Part shown: piece after piece, positions 35,185-44,552 of the stretch
Layout: each line of letters opens with the position of its first letter
How positions within the stretch are numbered: the stretch's first letter is position 1
Notes under the pieces: generated by a model
What the model saw: only the letters and a program-made list of their open reading frames with translations
Database searches by the model: none
Told to the model about the DNA's origin: nothing
Assembly (NCBI GenBank): GCA_902790595.1
Contig: CADASL010000004.1
Span: 372,001-436,000, forward strand
Direction of reading: 5' to 3'
Source: an uncultured Bacteroidales bacterium
Lineage (GTDB): Bacteria > Bacteroidota > Bacteroidia > Bacteroidales > SZUA-534
Length of the DNA: 64,000 nt
Translations under genes and position numbers: made by a program

Positions 35185-35290
35185 CCCGTTAGGGGTTGCA
35201 TTTCAATAAAATAGACGCACAATAATGCAACGCCTACGGCGTAGTCGCCTGAATGCGGAATCTCTCCACCGATATTCATTTCCTAACGGG
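35185..35290. repeat. 106-bp MITE-like element with 9-bp terminal inverted repeats
   Basis: CCCGTTAGG (35185-35193) and CCTAACGGG (35282-35290) are perfect inverted ends. The interior contains CGCCTACGGCGTAGTCGCC, itself partly palindromic (CTACGGCGTAG), and no ORF. No target-site duplication is evident. Confidence 0.6.
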
Positions 35291-35343
35291 AATTGCTAAT
35301 TAATTCAAAAAATGCACATTTTACCCTCAAAACCTAAAAACAC

Positions 35344-35351
35344 TATATTTG
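35344..35351 (+). promoter_or_regulatory. -7 box of the TlpA-like gene
   Basis: TATATTTG, 18 bp before ATG 35370. It excludes the in-frame start at 35349. Confidence 0.5.
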
Positions 35352-35369
35352 CCGAAAATACCAAACGTT

Positions 35370-36542
35370 ATGCGTAGAGGAGTAATATTCATTTCCGCGT
35401 TCGTGGCGAGCCTTGCGGCCTGCAACTCATCGCACGAGCCGGAGCACCAGCTGTCGGTGTCGGGAACCATTGACGGCGCCGCTGGCAAATACCTGAAAAT
35501 TATTGATATGACAAAGCCGGGATTTCAGCCCGACTCAATTCAGATTGGCGATTCGGGGCGATTCGCTTTCAGCCAGAAAAGTGCTGAGCCGAAGGATTTT
35601 GTGCTCTACATCGAGCCAGAAAACAACATCAGGGTTCTGCCTTGCCCCGACGAGAATGTAATCGTGACCGCAACTTATCCTGATGTGGCCGCCACGTTTA
35701 CTGTTGCTGGTTCGCCCGAATCGGAACGGCTGGCCGGACTTCTGCGCAAGCACCGTCAGTCAAACTTCGTACTCGACACGCTCAACCAATATTATATGGC
35801 GCATCAGCTCGACAGAAAATTTGAGCAGATTCGTGCCGACGTGCGTGCAAAATCCGATTCGGTTTACCGCGCCGACCGCCAACTGCACGAACGGTTCATT
35901 GCAGAAAAGCCGGGCTCGCTGGCAAGCTACGTGGCGCTGTCGTCGAAGTTGGGGCTGCGCACCAATCTGTTTAATATTCAAGACGATTTCAAATATTTTG
36001 AAATGGTTGACACGGCGCTGATGAACCGCTACGACACCATCGCCATCACCCTGATGCTCGACCGCTATGTTGCTCAGGCGCGCGCGGTTGCCACAATGCA
36101 GCCAAAACGCGGCGGACAGATTCAGGTGGGCGACACAATGCCCGACATTGCCTTGTCGAACCCTTACGGTGATACCATCCGCGTGTCAAATCTTAAGTCT
36201 AAATATTTGCTGGTCAGCTTTTGGGGCAGTTGGTGCAAGCCGTGCCGCGAGGCTCATCCCGAACTGCGCAAAGTGTTCCGCACCTACCGTTACCGCGGGT
36301 TCGACATCTACTCGGTGGCTCTTGAGCGCAGCCTTGACGACTGGAAAAACACCATCCGCGAGGACCGTCTCATCTGGATTAACCACGTAAGCGAGCTGAA
36401 TTATATGGACAGCAAGGTTGCCCGTCAGCTTGGCATCGACGCCCTTCCGTTCAACCTGCTCATTGACGCCGACCGCGTTGTTCTGGCCAAAAATCTGACA
36501 CCGGCCCAACTCGACGCCAAACTGGCCGAATTGCTAAAATAA
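35370..36542 (+). CDS. TlpA-like thioredoxin-fold lipoprotein with DUF4369-like N-domain
   Basis: 390 residues from ATG 35370. Lipobox SLAACNSS. The N-terminal part (VSGTIDGAAGKYLKIIDM..DSIQIGDSGRFAF) matches the DUF4369 beta-domain common before thioredoxin folds in Bacteroidota. The C-terminal domain has the redox motif WCKPC (Cys289 and Cys292) in SFWGSWCKPCREAHPEL, and a cis-proline at ALPFNLL. Likely a periplasmic disulfide reductase anchored by lipid. The next gene, lpxH, starts 8 bp later, so the two are co-transcribed although functionally unrelated. Confidence 0.85.
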   Translation: MRRGVIFISAFVASLAACNSSHEPEHQLSVSGTIDGAAGKYLKIIDMTKPGFQPDSIQIGDSGRFAFSQKSAEPKDFVLYIEPENNIRVLPCPDENVIVTATYPDVAATFTVAGSPESERLAGLLRKHRQSNFVLDTLNQYYMAHQLDRKFEQIRADVRAKSDSVYRADRQLHERFIAEKPGSLASYVALSSKLGLRTNLFNIQDDFKYFEMVDTALMNRYDTIAITLMLDRYVAQARAVATMQPKRGGQIQVGDTMPDIALSNPYGDTIRVSNLKSKYLLVSFWGSWCKPCREAHPELRKVFRTYRYRGFDIYSVALERSLDDWKNTIREDRLIWINHVSELNYMDSKVARQLGIDALPFNLLIDADRVVLAKNLTPAQLDAKLAELLK

Positions 36543-36550
36543 CGCACAAG

Positions 36551-37369
36551 GTGGGCAAGGTCTATTTCGCATCGGATATGCACTTGGGGTACCCCGACTT
36601 GAAGCAGGGTGCGTGGCGTGAGCAATTGTTTGTCAAATGGTTAAACGCCATCAGTGCCGATGCCGACGAGCTTTATCTGGTTGGCGATGTGTTCGATTTC
36701 TGGTTCGAGTACCACAATGTGGTGCCAAAGGGCTTTGTGCGCACGCTGGGCAAGCTTGCGCAGATGGTTGAGAGCGGAATCAAAGTGCATTTTTTCGCCG
36801 GCAACCACGACTCGTGGACCTTCGGCTACCTGCGTGACGAGATTGGTTTGATTGTCCACGACGATTGGTTTGAGACCGAGATTATGGGCAAGCGTTTCTA
36901 TATCTCGCACGGCGACGGCGTTGGCCCCGGCGACTATACATACAAGTTCATCAAGTGGATGTTCCACAACCGGATAGTGAGATTTTTGTTCAGGAATGTG
37001 CTTCCTCCCGATTGGGGCGTGTGGTACGGGCACAAATGGTCGAACTCGAGCCGCGGCAAAAAAGGCATTGAGCCGCTTGGTTATCTTGGCGACGACAAGG
37101 AGAAGATTGTGCTGCACTCGAACGAACTGCTGAAAACCAAAACTTACGACTATATGGTTTACGGCCACCGTCATCTTGTTGTCGATAAGCAGATTACCGA
37201 AACCACAAGATTGATTGAGCTTGGCGACTGGCTCACCAGCTTCTCGTATGGCGTTTTCGACGGGCAGACATTCCAAATTGTCACCAACTACGATAAAATC
37301 AGCAATTTAACCGCTACATCATCGGCACCGACCGACATCGATAAAAATAAAACCGAAAAAGTTTTTTAA
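36551..37369 (+). CDS. lpxH: UDP-2,3-diacylglucosamine diphosphatase LpxH
   Basis: 272 residues from GTG 36551. Metal-binding motifs of the calcineurin-like phosphatase fold: SDMHLG, GDVFDFWFE, AGNHDSW, SHGDG and YGHRHL. Hydrolyses UDP-2,3-diacylglucosamine to lipid X in lipid A synthesis. The C-terminal tail (about 20 residues, TATSSAPTDIDKNK) extends past the usual end. No other lpx gene is adjacent, but lpxK lies 3.4 kb downstream on the same strand. GTG is used because no ATG precedes the SDMHLG motif. Confidence 0.88.
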   Translation: MGKVYFASDMHLGYPDLKQGAWREQLFVKWLNAISADADELYLVGDVFDFWFEYHNVVPKGFVRTLGKLAQMVESGIKVHFFAGNHDSWTFGYLRDEIGLIVHDDWFETEIMGKRFYISHGDGVGPGDYTYKFIKWMFHNRIVRFLFRNVLPPDWGVWYGHKWSNSSRGKKGIEPLGYLGDDKEKIVLHSNELLKTKTYDYMVYGHRHLVVDKQITETTRLIELGDWLTSFSYGVFDGQTFQIVTNYDKISNLTATSSAPTDIDKNKTEKVF

Positions 37370-37386
37370 AATTCCCCACCGATAGG

Positions 37387-37394
37387 TATATTTG
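37387..37394 (+). promoter_or_regulatory. -7 box of the lipoprotein gene at 37442
   Basis: TATATTTG, 48 bp before ATG 37442. The in-frame upstream start at 37406 has no better support than the ATG. Confidence 0.5.
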
Positions 37395-37441
37395 AAACAC
37401 AATTATTGAATTTATTGAACACATCTCTAAAAGTTAGGAAT

Positions 37442-38278
37442 ATGAAACTGAAATTTAGAACAATTTTTGCGGCTATGATGGCGGTAGGCCTCGTAGTTTC
37501 GTGCTCAAGCGACGGGAAAAAAGAGCAGAAGAAACGCAGCTTGGAGGAGTTGAGCGTTGAGGATGTCATTTTCGACGACGAGTCGCAATCCATCAACTAT
37601 AAGATTCCATCGCCACTTGAGATGTTTGTGCGTATGCGCAACCACGGCGTGGAGTTTAATTCGGAATTGCCAAATAAGCCTTCGAACGCAATCAAGTATG
37701 TCAACCAGTATCAGCAAGCTGTCAATATGGGTGTTTACGCCTCGGATATGGCTTATTGCTGCATTTTGGGTAATACTCAAAACGCGCTTTCGTACTTCAA
37801 TCTGATGAAAAACCTGTCGATTGAAATCGGTCTTTATGAAGGCATTGACAAAGATTTGGCCGACCGCGTGCTCAACAACCTGTCGGAAACCGATACACTG
37901 CTGAGCGTTACCAGCGACTCTTATCACGATGTGGTAACTTACATTGAAGATCAGGGTTTGGTTGACATTCAGTGCCTTGTGGTTGCCGCCGCGTGGATTG
38001 AGAGCCTCTATCTCTGCCTTGAGCCGATGAAGGAGCAGGTGCTCGACGCCAATGCCATCGAGCTGATTCACGACCATCAGGTTCTGCTTGAGAATCTGAT
38101 TGAAATGCTCGACCAAAGCAAACAGGCGGCCAACGTGGCCAAGCTGCTCGATGAGATGAAGCTTATCCAATCGGCCTATGATGTCATCTATCAAAATAAA
38201 AACGACCAAATCACACAAAAGCAATTTGTTAACATTGTTAACACGGTTGCCGATGTGCGCGGAAGATTAATCTTATAA
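37442..38278 (+). CDS. Predicted lipoprotein of unknown function
   Basis: 278 residues from ATG 37442. Lipobox VVSCSSD; a charged linker (GKKEQKKRSLEELSVED) precedes a helical domain (IKYVNQYQQAVNMGVYASDM, CLEPMKEQVLDANAIELIHD). No named domain is recognised, but the fold is all-alpha in pattern. It precedes a secreted protein gene by 11 bp, so the two form a unit ended by the terminator at 38930. Confidence 0.7.
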   Translation: MKLKFRTIFAAMMAVGLVVSCSSDGKKEQKKRSLEELSVEDVIFDDESQSINYKIPSPLEMFVRMRNHGVEFNSELPNKPSNAIKYVNQYQQAVNMGVYASDMAYCCILGNTQNALSYFNLMKNLSIEIGLYEGIDKDLADRVLNNLSETDTLLSVTSDSYHDVVTYIEDQGLVDIQCLVVAAAWIESLYLCLEPMKEQVLDANAIELIHDHQVLLENLIEMLDQSKQAANVAKLLDEMKLIQSAYDVIYQNKNDQITQKQFVNIVNTVADVRGRLIL

Positions 38279-38289
38279 AATAACAGAGT

Positions 38290-38904
38290 ATGAAAATTAT
38301 GTTATTCAAGCCGGTAGCATTGTTACTGATGTCGTTTCTGCTTTTGTCGGGCGCAGCCGACGCGCAGAACTGCTCCAAGAAGAAACTGGCGAGCAATGAG
38401 TTGAAAGGCAAGTACGACTACCGCGGTCAATCGATGTTCAAATCGATGGCGAGTGGCGACTCGGCCACACTGAACGTGGTGCTTTACTCGAAACAGAACT
38501 ACCGCCTTTTTGTGGCCAGCGAACAGAAATTGGGCAATGTCAGCTACCAGATTTACGTTCCTCGCAAGAAATTTACCCGCGTGGTGAAAGGCGTGAAGGA
38601 GAAGACTGTTCAGGTTTACAAGAAAGACCCGATGGGATTCTACCTCTACGACAGCAACGGAGAGAAAATTCCCGACGGATTTGAGGTTGTGCAAGACACC
38701 ATTTGGACGCGCGAAACCACGTCAATCAACGATTTGGTGTTCGACAGCCGCACTGCAGGACAGCCCTATTGGGAGGCCACGCCAGGAAAAACACAGAACA
38801 TAACCATCCGTGTCAACGTTGAGAAAACACCCAAGAAGGTTGACGGCTGCATTGGAGTTTATGTTGGTTGCGAGTATTCAAACGCTTCGCAGTTTATCCG
38901 TTAG
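38290..38904 (+). CDS. Secreted protein of unknown function
   Basis: 204 residues. Signal peptide ending AADAQ, no lipobox. The mature part is basic and strand-rich (KLASNELKGKYDYRGQ, VSYQIYVPRKKFTRVVKG, FYLYDSNGEKIPDGFEVV). No domain recognised. It is coupled to the lipoprotein gene upstream and followed by a terminator. Confidence 0.68.
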   Translation: MKIMLFKPVALLLMSFLLLSGAADAQNCSKKKLASNELKGKYDYRGQSMFKSMASGDSATLNVVLYSKQNYRLFVASEQKLGNVSYQIYVPRKKFTRVVKGVKEKTVQVYKKDPMGFYLYDSNGEKIPDGFEVVQDTIWTRETTSINDLVFDSRTAGQPYWEATPGKTQNITIRVNVEKTPKKVDGCIGVYVGCEYSNASQFIR

Positions 38905-38929
38905 TATTACAGCAAGTTAAATCGAATGT

Positions 38930-38972
38930 GTGCCAAATCGTGTTTCTTTGAGCGGTTTGGCACTCTTTTTAT
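38930..38972 (+). terminator. Intrinsic terminator after the secreted protein gene
   Basis: GTGCCAAA (38930-38937) pairs with TTTGGCAC (38956-38963) across an 18-base loop, followed by TCTTTTTAT. Confidence 0.7.
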
Positions 38973-38995
38973 AAATATCATTAAAACAATTAAAT

Positions 38996-40756
38996 ATGAA
39001 AGATTTTCTTAAAAGTGTATTGGCGAATTTGGTTGCGCTGATTCTCTATTCGTTTGTTTTCTTTATCATTTTTGCCGGCATTGCGGGCGTGGTTGCGGCG
39101 TTAGGCGACAAAAGCGAGCCGGTGAAACCCAACTCGGTGCTTCATCTGTGCTTCAAGTCAGAAATCACCGACCGTGGCGGTGCCAATGTCAATCTGTCGT
39201 CGCTGATGTCGGGCGGTTTGCAGTCGGGCGTTGGCTTGAACGACATTCTTGAGTGCATCAGCCGCGCCAAAACCGACGACAACATCAAATGCATCTTCAT
39301 CGACAGCGATGTTTCAGCCGGTTTGGCCACCATTGACGAAATACGCAGGGCTGTGGCCGACTTCAAGCAGAGCGGCAAACCGGTTTACGCCTACGCCGAC
39401 AATATGTCGCAGGGTATCTACTATCTGGCCAGCGTGGCCGACAAAATTGAGATGAACCCCACCGGCAATATGTTGCTTCGCGGCTTGCAGGCGCAGGTGA
39501 TGTTCTACAAAGGCGCGCTCGACAAGTTGGGCGTTGATGTTGAGGTTTTCCGTCACGGAAAGTTCAAGAGCGCTGTCGAGCCGTACATCCGCAGCGGAAT
39601 GAGCGATGAAAACCGCTTGCAATATCAGGCGATGCTCGACGCTATGTGGCGTGTTTATTTGCAGAACGTGGGCGAATCGCGCGGAATTGATGCCGAGCGG
39701 CTCTTCCAAATTGCCGACAATGGTTTGGCTTACGACCCGCAAGTGGCAAAAAAAGAGGGGCTTATCGATGAGGTGGCTTACCGCGACCAGATTCTGGCCG
39801 AACTTGCAGAGCTAACCGATGCCGAAAGCATTGACAAACTAAATCTTGTGTCGGTGGGCAAGTACGCCAAGGCGAAACCGTTTGTTATGCCATCCGACAA
39901 GAAGATTGCCGTAATCTATGCTTCGGGCGAAATCAATACAGAATCAAGTGGTTACGGTGACCAGGAGATAACCGAAAAACCATACCTCAAGGCGTTGCGC
40001 GAGGTGCGTTCCGACTCGTCGATAAAAGCCGTGGTGCTGCGAGTTAACTCGCCCGGCGGTTCGGCGCAGGTGAGCGATAACATTTGGCACGAGGTTGCTC
40101 TCACCAAACAGGTGAAGCCGGTGGTGGTCTCGATGGGCGAGTACGCCGCTTCGGGTGGCTATTACATCTCGTGTCCGGCAAGTTACATCGTGGCCAACGA
40201 GTACACGCTCACCGGTTCTATAGGTGTTTTCGGATTGGGGCTCAAATTGCAGAAACTGATGAACAATCGTTTGGGACTCAATGTTGAGACTGTTAAAACC
40301 GGCAAGATGGCTGATATTGGCAGCGCCTACCGTCCGACCACAGCCGCTGAGCGCGAGATTCTGCAAGGCGAGGTCGAGAAAATCTATACCACCTTTGTGA
40401 GCCGCGTCAGCGCCGGTCGCGAGTTGTCGCCCGAGCGCGTCGACAGCATCGGTCAGGGCCGCGTTTGGTGCGGTGTCGATGCCTTGCGCCTGCACCTGAT
40501 TGACGATTTTGGCGGCTTGACCGACGCCATTTCGGTGGCAGCCGATTTGTCGGGCGTGGAGAATTACTCGCTCGTTGATTATCCGAAACAGGAGGAAGGT
40601 TTTGAGGCTGTGATGAAAATGCTCACCGGGGAGATGCACGCACGCCTAACTGTCAAGGAGTTGGGCGAGTTTGCCGAATCGGCCAAGTACATCAAGAGTC
40701 TGGTTCGCTCGCAAGGCGTTCAGGCCAGAATGGAGAATACCATTGAAATTTATTGA
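38996..40756 (+). CDS. sppA: Signal peptide peptidase SppA (long form)
   Basis: 586 residues, the two-domain 67K type. One N-terminal membrane helix is followed by two ClpP-like domains. The general-base lysine is Lys191 in GKFKSAVEP, and the catalytic serine is Ser386 in AASGGYYIS. It cleaves leftover signal peptides in the membrane. The downstream lpxK gene starts 26 bp after the stop; sppA-lpxK neighbours are common in Bacteroidota, where the order is conserved. Confidence 0.9.
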   Translation: MKDFLKSVLANLVALILYSFVFFIIFAGIAGVVAALGDKSEPVKPNSVLHLCFKSEITDRGGANVNLSSLMSGGLQSGVGLNDILECISRAKTDDNIKCIFIDSDVSAGLATIDEIRRAVADFKQSGKPVYAYADNMSQGIYYLASVADKIEMNPTGNMLLRGLQAQVMFYKGALDKLGVDVEVFRHGKFKSAVEPYIRSGMSDENRLQYQAMLDAMWRVYLQNVGESRGIDAERLFQIADNGLAYDPQVAKKEGLIDEVAYRDQILAELAELTDAESIDKLNLVSVGKYAKAKPFVMPSDKKIAVIYASGEINTESSGYGDQEITEKPYLKALREVRSDSSIKAVVLRVNSPGGSAQVSDNIWHEVALTKQVKPVVVSMGEYAASGGYYISCPASYIVANEYTLTGSIGVFGLGLKLQKLMNNRLGLNVETVKTGKMADIGSAYRPTTAAEREILQGEVEKIYTTFVSRVSAGRELSPERVDSIGQGRVWCGVDALRLHLIDDFGGLTDAISVAADLSGVENYSLVDYPKQEEGFEAVMKMLTGEMHARLTVKELGEFAESAKYIKSLVRSQGVQARMENTIEIY

Positions 40757-40782
40757 TACACAAATCGATAAGATTGTCTGAA

Positions 40783-41817
40783 ATGAAGTGGCTGCTGCTG
40801 CCTTTCGCGCTCATTTACCGTTGTGTGGCCGTTGTTCGCAATTGGTTGTTCGATTTGGGTGTGCTCAAATCGAAAGCCTACGGCGTGCCGGTGATTGTGG
40901 TGGGTAACATCACGGTTGGCGGCACGGGCAAGACACCGCACGTTGAGTATTTGGTGCGGTCGCTTTGCGCGAAACGGCGTGTTGCGGTTGTGAGCCGTGG
41001 TTACGGGCGTTCAACTAAGGGTTTTGTTGAGGTCAGGCCTGAAGCCGACGCAAAGTCAGTTGGTGATGAGCCATTGCAGATAAAACGCAAGTTCACAGAT
41101 ATTTGCATGGCAGTTGACGAGGTTCGTACCCACGCCATCGACCGTCTTTTGGCCGCTGATGCCGCCGACACTTTCATTCTCGACGACGCTTTCCAGCACC
41201 GCCACGTCCGCGCGGGTTTGAACATTGTGCTTGTCGATTACAACCGCCCGATATTCAAAGATTTGATGCTGCCTGCCGGGCGCTTGCGCGAACCTCGTTC
41301 GGGAATCGGCCGCGCCAACATTGTGATTGTGACCAAGTGCCCCGACGCGCTCACCGAGCAGGTAAAACACAGTTTTACCGAGCGTTTGCGGCTGAAACCC
41401 GGCACCGAAGTTTTCTTCACAAGGTTCGGTTACGGGCAACTCACTGCAATAGGCAACTCGCCGGCGGCTCCCGATTTGAAAGGGAAAACGGTGGTTGTGG
41501 CAACCGGAATCGCCCGTCCCGAGCGGCTCTACAGCCACTTGGCCGATTCGGGCGCAAAAGTTGTCAGTCTGAAATTCCCCGACCACCACTTTTTCACACC
41601 AGCCGACATCGACAAAATAGCAACGCTTTATCAGTCAGTAAAATCGGAACAGAAAATGGTGGTTATGACTGAGAAAGACGCAACGCGCCTGACGCCTGAG
41701 CTCATCAGTCAATTCGGCGGTGTGCCGGTCTATTACCTGCCAATTCAGGTTGAATTCATCGGTGGGCAAAGCCGGTTCGACGCTCTTGTGTCGCAGTTTT
41801 GCGAAAACGCGAGTTGA
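40783..41817 (+). CDS. lpxK: Tetraacyldisaccharide 4'-kinase LpxK
   Basis: 344 residues from ATG 40783. Walker A GNITVGGTGKTP (residues 41-52) after an N-terminal hydrophobic anchor, then RGYGRSTKGF, DEPLQIKRKF, LDDAFQHRHV and GRLREPRSG motifs of the family. It phosphorylates the lipid A precursor at the 4' position on the inner face of the membrane. An in-frame TTG start at 40753 is possible but adds nothing conserved. Confidence 0.9.
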   Translation: MKWLLLPFALIYRCVAVVRNWLFDLGVLKSKAYGVPVIVVGNITVGGTGKTPHVEYLVRSLCAKRRVAVVSRGYGRSTKGFVEVRPEADAKSVGDEPLQIKRKFTDICMAVDEVRTHAIDRLLAADAADTFILDDAFQHRHVRAGLNIVLVDYNRPIFKDLMLPAGRLREPRSGIGRANIVIVTKCPDALTEQVKHSFTERLRLKPGTEVFFTRFGYGQLTAIGNSPAAPDLKGKTVVVATGIARPERLYSHLADSGAKVVSLKFPDHHFFTPADIDKIATLYQSVKSEQKMVVMTEKDATRLTPELISQFGGVPVYYLPIQVEFIGGQSRFDALVSQFCENAS

Positions 41818-41881
41818 AACAGCGATAAAAATGGTCGCGCGGTTGCGAATTTTGGCGGCTTCATATATAAAAACACGTTCT

Positions 41882-41889
41882 TATTTTTG
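41882..41889 (+). promoter_or_regulatory. -7 box of the TonB plug protein gene
   Basis: TATTTTTG, 33 bp before ATG 41922. A clear -33 partner at the expected spacing was not found. Confidence 0.4.
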
Positions 41890-41921
41890 AAACATATATA
41901 TTCGAACAAAATTTATTTAGT

Positions 41922-42590
41922 ATGAAAAAGATAGTATTTCTTTTGGCAGTGGTGCTGAATGCGGCATTTGCCAATTCGCAGGAAAAAACACAGGCCATCT
42001 ACGGCAAGGCCATAACAATGGGCGATATGCCGGTACGCGGTTTGTCAGTTTCATCGAAGGCTTTGGGCAGCAAAACCAAAACCGACACAACAGGTTGTTT
42101 CACACTTGTTTGCGCCGAAAAGGACGTAATAATCTTTGAAGGCGAGCTTTTCAGAACCGTAAAGAAAAAGGTGAAACCGAACACCGCTGACAGTGTGATT
42201 GCCGAAATGAGTTTCCCAATGTCGGAAGCCAATATTGATGTTGCAATTGGCTACGGCTATATCACTGAAAAAGACCGCATTGCAGCTGTTTCGCGTCTGC
42301 CGAAAGGCAAGGACTACTGCCGATACACCAATATGCTGGATTTGTTGAGCGAGAACTTCACAAGTCTTTCAGTAAATGGCAGTTGCGTGACGATTCGCGG
42401 CAACGAAACCTTCAATGGTCCGCAATGCGCTCTTCTGATTGTTGACGGTCAGGAAGTGTCGTCGCTCGATTTTGTAACGCCGTGCGATGTGAAAGATATT
42501 TCTGTGATAAAAGACGGTAGTTCAGCCATTTACGGCAGTCGCGGCGGCAATGGAGTTGTAATTATTACGCTGAAGAAGGCAGGGGATTGA
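41922..42590 (+). CDS. Stand-alone TonB-receptor plug-domain protein
   Basis: 222 residues. Signal peptide ending ANSQE, an N-terminal carboxypeptidase-D-like domain (GKAITMGDMPVRGLSVSSKA..TDTTGCFTLVC) and a TonB plug ending KDGSSAIYGSRGGNGVVIITLKK. There is no barrel: the gene stops cleanly where the barrel of a SusC-type receptor would begin. It may be a carrier or regulator, or bind a partner barrel. Not a frameshift: downstream DNA is a terminator and the convergent floA gene. Confidence 0.78.
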   Translation: MKKIVFLLAVVLNAAFANSQEKTQAIYGKAITMGDMPVRGLSVSSKALGSKTKTDTTGCFTLVCAEKDVIIFEGELFRTVKKKVKPNTADSVIAEMSFPMSEANIDVAIGYGYITEKDRIAAVSRLPKGKDYCRYTNMLDLLSENFTSLSVNGSCVTIRGNETFNGPQCALLIVDGQEVSSLDFVTPCDVKDISVIKDGSSAIYGSRGGNGVVIITLKKAGD

Positions 42591-42612
42591 GATTCTTTTG
42601 TCTCCACAAAAA

Positions 42613-42643
42613 AGGCGCATCCGTTTGGGTGCGCCATTTTTTT
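42613..42643. terminator. Bidirectional terminator between convergent genes
   Basis: GGCGCATCC pairs with GGGTGCGCC, flanked by A-run and T-run, serving both the plug gene and floA. Confidence 0.85.
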
Positions 42644-42657
42644 ATCCGTATGGCAAT

Positions 42658-43647
42658 TTACTTGCTCTGTTTCGGTTTGCTTTGCGTTGGCGGAGTGGCA
42701 ATGCTTTCGCGCATAGCGGTGTCGGCCTCAATGTTTTTCATCTTGTAGTAATCCATAATTCCCAGATTACCAGCGCGGAAAGCTTCGGCCATAGCGCGCG
42801 GAACTTCGGCTTCGGCCTCAATCACCTTGGCGCGCATCTCCTGCGCCAGCGCCTTCATTTCCTGCTCTTGGGCCACCGCCATTGCGCGGCGTTCCTCAGC
42901 TTTCGCTTGCGCGATGTTCTTGTCGGCTTCGGCCTGGTCCATCTGCAGCACAGCGCCAATGTTTTTGCCTATGTCGATGTCGGCAATGTCGATAGAGAGA
43001 ATCTCGAAGGCTGTACCAGCGTCGAGGCCTTTCTCAAGCACTACGCGCGAGATGCTGTCAGGGTTTTCGAGCACGCTTTTGTGGTTGGCAGACGAGCCGA
43101 TTGACGATACAATACCCTCGCCAACTCGGGCCAGAACCGTTTCTTCACCGGCACCGCCCACCAATTGTTTGATGTTGGCGCGAACCGTCACGCGGGCTTT
43201 GGCAATAAGCTGGATACCGTCTTTGGCGACAGCTGTAACTGGCGGAGTGTCAATTACTTTAGGGTTAACCGACATTTGGACGGCCTCAAACACATCGCGG
43301 CCGGCAAGGTCGATTGCGGTGGCCATTTTGAAGTTGAGGTCGATGTTGGCTTTCTCGGCCGAAACCAGTGCGTGAACAACCGCCTCAACGTGTCCGCCTG
43401 CCAGATAGTGAGCCTCAAGGTCGTCGCGTTTAATTCCCTGAAGACCAGCTTTATGAGCCTCAATCATTGCGCGGACAATGGTCTGTGGCGGAACTTTTCG
43501 CCAGCGCATCAGAATCAGTTGCAGCAGCGAGATGTGGACGCCCGAGATGAGAGCCGTAAACCACAGTCCCACAGGAATAAAGTAGAAAAGTACCCATAAG
43601 CCGATAAATCCGGCCACGATACAAATCACCAAAGATGTTGTTACCAT
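42658..43647 (-). CDS. floA: Flotillin-like protein FloA
   Basis: 329 residues. N-terminal membrane hairpin ([22 protein letters not shown]), SPFH-like domain and a glutamate/alanine-rich coiled-coil tail ([21 protein letters not shown]). It organises membrane microdomains in other bacteria. The nfeD gene is just upstream (6 bp), the usual partner. Confidence 0.9.
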   Translation of the reverse strand: MVTTSLVICIVAGFIGLWVLFYFIPVGLWFTALISGVHISLLQLILMRWRKVPPQTIVRAMIEAHKAGLQGIKRDDLEAHYLAGGHVEAVVHALVSAEKANIDLNFKMATAIDLAGRDVFEAVQMSVNPKVIDTPPVTAVAKDGIQLIAKARVTVRANIKQLVGGAGEETVLARVGEGIVSSIGSSANHKSVLENPDSISRVVLEKGLDAGTAFEILSIDIADIDIGKNIGAVLQMDQAEADKNIAQAKAEERRAMAVAQEQEMKALAQEMRAKVIEAEAEVPRAMAEAFRAGNLGIMDYYKMKNIEADTAMRESIATPPTQSKPKQSK

Positions 43648-43653
43648 CGTTTT

Positions 43654-44118
43654 TTATTTTAAAGGTTTGACAATTATTTCGTTACCATCAATTTCTGTAA
43701 CCTCAATTTCCGTTTTTGCATCGGTGATGTTGGCCGATTTTGCCTCGAAAGTCTTTCCGTTGATGAGCACTGTTCCAATGGGACCGAGTCGGGTAAGGGC
43801 TGTGCCGCGGTCACCAACTTTCACGTTTTCAGATACATCGCCAGCCACTTTGCTATCGATGGCGGTGTCGAGCGCCACTTTGCGCCACGTCGACGAGCGG
43901 AGTCCGAAAAACATAATCAGCGTTCCCAAAATGAGCGTTGTGGCCAAAATGTAGTGTGCTGTAGGCGCGCCTATTTGTCTGTAACCCAGGTATATGCCTG
44001 CAATCATCAGCAGAAGGCCCAAAATTCCGGCCACATTGATGCCCGGAAGCACAAATATTTCGAGAAATATCAGCAGCAGGGCTATCAGCAGAATTATAAT
44101 TATTCCGGTTAGTGACAT
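43654..44118 (-). CDS. NfeD-like membrane protein
   Basis: 154 residues. Three hydrophobic segments (GIIIILLIALLLIFLEIFVLPG and others) and a C-terminal OB-like beta-domain (KVGDRGTALTRLGPIGTVLINGKTFEAKS), the short NfeD type lacking the protease domain. Works with flotillin in membrane domains. The gene lies 6 bp before floA and 1 bp after the clpS stop. Confidence 0.88.
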   Translation of the reverse strand: MSLTGIIIILLIALLLIFLEIFVLPGINVAGILGLLLMIAGIYLGYRQIGAPTAHYILATTLILGTLIMFFGLRSSTWRKVALDTAIDSKVAGDVSENVKVGDRGTALTRLGPIGTVLINGKTFEAKSANITDAKTEIEVTEIDGNEIIVKPLK

Positions 44119-44119
44119 A

Positions 44120-44392
44120 TTATTCGATTGAAACTGTTAGTTCTCTGTCAATCAAGCTGTTTTTCATCGGCAACAGTCGTTTGTAACTGCCCGATTTCAC
44201 CTCGTAGCGGCCTTTGTGGTGCACAATAATCGCACATTGCTCGGCCTGCTCGGGTGTATGATGGCACACATCAATCAGACTTTCAATCACGTGCTCAAAG
44301 GTGTTGAAGTCGTCGTTGTAAAGGACAAGGTGCAGAATGTCTTGTTTTTCGATAAGTTCGTCGGCTTGTCCGTTAAATTGTTCGCGGTTCAT
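44120..44392 (-). CDS. clpS: ATP-dependent Clp protease adaptor ClpS
   Basis: 90 residues from ATG 44392. Conserved LVLYNDDFNTFEHVIESL core, HHTPEQAEQCAIIVHHKG and a C-terminal YEVKSG segment. It delivers N-end-rule substrates to ClpAP or ClpCP. No clp ATPase gene is in the window. The start gives the normal family length; a longer upstream reading frame has no conserved residues. Confidence 0.9.
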   Translation of the reverse strand: MNREQFNGQADELIEKQDILHLVLYNDDFNTFEHVIESLIDVCHHTPEQAEQCAIIVHHKGRYEVKSGSYKRLLPMKNSLIDRELTVSIE

Positions 44393-44552
44393 TGCTTTTG
44401 CTTTAAGTCTTGTAAATATAGCTGATTTTATTGACGGACGGCAATCCGTCAGGCAAAAATGAGCAAAGTCGATTATGCTATAGAGGCAAATCTTCAGTGG
44501 CTGTATATCAGTGATATACAAATGTCAGGATAATCGTGAGGTAGGGAAACTG

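Larger units (their letters stand above)
35082..35369. other. Intergenic region holding a palindrome-ended element
   Basis: No protein gene. GGTTAA motifs recur at 35105-35150 (direct repeats of about 16 bp). A 106-bp element with 9-bp inverted ends (35185-35290) follows, then the promoter of the TlpA-like gene. Confidence 0.6.
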
